A stretch of 64,000 nucleotides of DNA from a virus: positions 1-64,000 of the IMG/VR virus record IMGVR_UViG_3300034284_001183; one strand, given 5' to 3'. Position numbers and translations under genes: made by a program. The notes below the pieces were generated by a model, which saw only the letters and a program-made list of their open reading frames with translations, had not been told where the DNA came from and did not search any database. How positions within the stretch are numbered: position 1 is the stretch's first letter; the number at the start of each line of letters is the position of its first letter. Shown piece by piece: positions 62,718 through 64,000 of the stretch.

Positions 62718-64000
62718 TGAAAAAAGAGGATTTTTTAAAAAGTTTATTAAATGAAGAAGGTGAGGCAACATCAACAGCCTCTGTCTTAGGTGACCCAGGT
62801 AGCCCAAACTACGGTGGGTTTATTGGTCCTTTGGGTAGGATATCAAAAAAGAAATTAAACAGTAGACTTTTTCAAACATGGAAAGATTCTAGTGTTAAAA
62901 ACGGTGTTGGTGTGGGTAGAATAGCTATACCACCACAAGGTTATGTTAAGGAACACATATATAGTACTGAAGGTGCTTTGGTTACCGAAGGTGATTTATT
63001 AGATTGGTTTGGTGGTGATTTAAAACAAAAACCAGCTTACAATGGTGGTCAGCTAGTTGCTATTGAACCTAAATGTCTTGCATTCCCATATTGCTCACAA
63101 GGCGCTATTGATAAACCAATCAAACTTATTGGTAAATCAAAAGAAGAAATGTGTGAGGGTTGTTATGGGTATTGCTCTCATATCGCTGAAGAAACTGGTA
63201 AGTCACCAGAATTTGTTGCAAAATTAATCAGAGAAAAATATTTAGCGGAAACAATTGATATGGTTAAAATGGAAAATATCAATGAATCCGTTATTGAACA
63301 ATTAAACGAATCCATCGAATTATTGGATGAAAATTATACAGAAGAAAATAAAAACTTAGAAAATACAAATACTATGGAAAACATACAATTAACGCCCGAA
63401 TTCGCATCAAAATGCATGAGCGGTATTATGGAAAATAAACAACTTTCAGGCTGCATGTACGAAACTTTGGTTCAAGAAGGTTTTTTACCTGAAACACTAA
63501 ATGAAGGTGAGACATATGAAGGTTACTGTAAAACAATGATGGAAGATGCTGAAATTTGCATGGAGATGGTAAAATCTTGCATGATGAATGAAGGTTCTTC
63601 TTGTGCCAACGAAATTGCTAATTATATCTCAGAATCTTATCACAATAAAGGATCTATGGCCTCTGAACAACCAATGTACGAAGATGCTTATTACGCTGGT
63701 GTGGATCCAGAAGAAGGTGGTATATATTTAGAAGAAGAAGGTGAAATGGTAGATGAAGCTGAGGGTATTAACCCAGCTATCCACGACCAATTAGAATATT
63801 GCATTAAACAGGGTCATACTTATGATCAAGCCAAAGAACATGTTGATAAAGCTGTTAAAGAAAAAAGTGAGGATGGAAAAGGGGGATGGGATCTTTCAAT
63901 GGAAGATTATCTTGAAGCCAAAGAAAAATTTGGTAAAGATAAAAGAGATGGTGTTGAATTGGAAGAAGAAGGTTGGATGAATGAAATGGATTTAGGAGAA
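62717..64000 (+). CDS. Cysteine-rich protein, 3' end beyond the window, unknown
   Basis: The frame starts at ATG 62717, sharing one base with the previous stop, and is open to the last base; 428 codons are visible. The N-terminal part is soluble, with a cluster C120, C126, C146, C149, C153 (PKCLAFPYCSQG; MCEGCYGYCSH) that could hold a metal. Later cysteines recur at intervals (SKCMSGIME, SGCMYETL, EICMEMVKSCM). Long acidic stretches rich in glutamate follow (GGIYLEEEGEMVDEAEG). Acidic, repeat-like virion or scaffold proteins of T4-like phages can look like this, but I cannot name it. Confidence 0.7.
   Translation, partial: MKKEDFLKSLLNEEGEATSTASVLGDPGSPNYGGFIGPLGRISKKKLNSRLFQTWKDSSVKNGVGVGRIAIPPQGYVKEHIYSTEGALVTEGDLLDWFGGDLKQKPAYNGGQLVAIEPKCLAFPYCSQGAIDKPIKLIGKSKEEMCEGCYGYCSHIAEETGKSPEFVAKLIREKYLAETIDMVKMENINESVIEQLNESIELLDENYTEENKNLENTNTMENIQLTPEFASKCMSGIMENKQLSGCMYETLVQEGFLPETLNEGETYEGYCKTMMEDAEICMEMVKSCMMNEGSSCANEIANYISESYHNKGSMASEQPMYEDAYYAGVDPEEGGIYLEEEGEMVDEAEGINPAIHDQLEYCIKQGHTYDQAKEHVDKAVKEKSEDGKGGWDLSMEDYLEAKEKFGKDKRDGVELEEEGWMNEMDLGE

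Noticed and set aside
1-64000. tRNA genes, reverse transcriptase/DGR, integrase, toxin-antitoxin, CRISPR
   Set aside because: I looked for cloverleaf-like intergenic stretches, RT motifs, recombinase signatures and repeat arrays and found none; the intergenic space is too small to hold tRNAs.

Overview
The window is a contiguous piece of a large, AT-rich tailed-phage genome of T4-like (contractile-tail) type. Every supported gene is on the + strand, and no tRNA, rRNA, CRISPR array, integrase or transposase was seen. Several signs point to a Bacteroidetes (probably Flavobacteriia) host: two upstream sites match the Bacteroidetes promoter form TAnnTTTG; start codons are preceded by A-rich sequence rather than a Shine-Dalgarno; the phage encodes a full-length sigma factor resembling the short Bacteroidetes primary sigma; the ribonucleotide reductase small chain carries the WTAEE-type metal site; and one protein has a DUF6576-like tail known to me from Bacteroidetes proteins.

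Layout. (1) 1-17459: first tail/baseplate block, with a giant 5'-truncated protein carrying an OmpA-like segment, gp53-like wedge, a 984-aa protein, a 2471-aa hub/cell-puncturing protein with two peptidoglycan hydrolase domains, and three small proteins. (2) 17538-25993: replication and nucleotide block, with gp32-like SSB, UvsX recombinase, 5'-3' exonuclease, a 159-aa unknown, gp41-like helicase, NrdB and NrdA. (3) 26095-50448: second tail block, with gp25- and gp6-like wedge proteins, a run of overlapping structural genes, a 2472-aa protein with a P2 gpI-like segment and carbohydrate-binding-like repeats, and a set of related fibre-type proteins. (4) 50459-57785: RuvC-like resolvase, primase, RecB-like nuclease, gp47, a linker protein, gp46, a small unknown and the sigma factor. 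(5) 57815-64000: small membrane proteins, an ArdC-like zincin, an amidase-like protein, a spanin-like overlapping pair, and a cysteine-rich protein cut by the window end.

How it may work together. Genes inside each block touch or overlap by a few bases, so they are probably co-transcribed and translationally coupled. Strong hairpin terminators close three blocks. The primase-to-sigma operon is preceded by a good host-type promoter, while several structural and late blocks are preceded by a different short motif, ATATTTAT or a close relative. The most attractive hypothesis is an early-to-late switch: the host polymerase transcribes primase through sigma, and the phage sigma then redirects polymerase to the ATATTTAT sites. 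This is inference from layout and motif matching, not a demonstrated system.

No gene-free stretch exceeds 300 bases; the longest gaps are about 80-100 bases and hold terminators and promoter-like motifs. Many tail proteins could only be described, not named.
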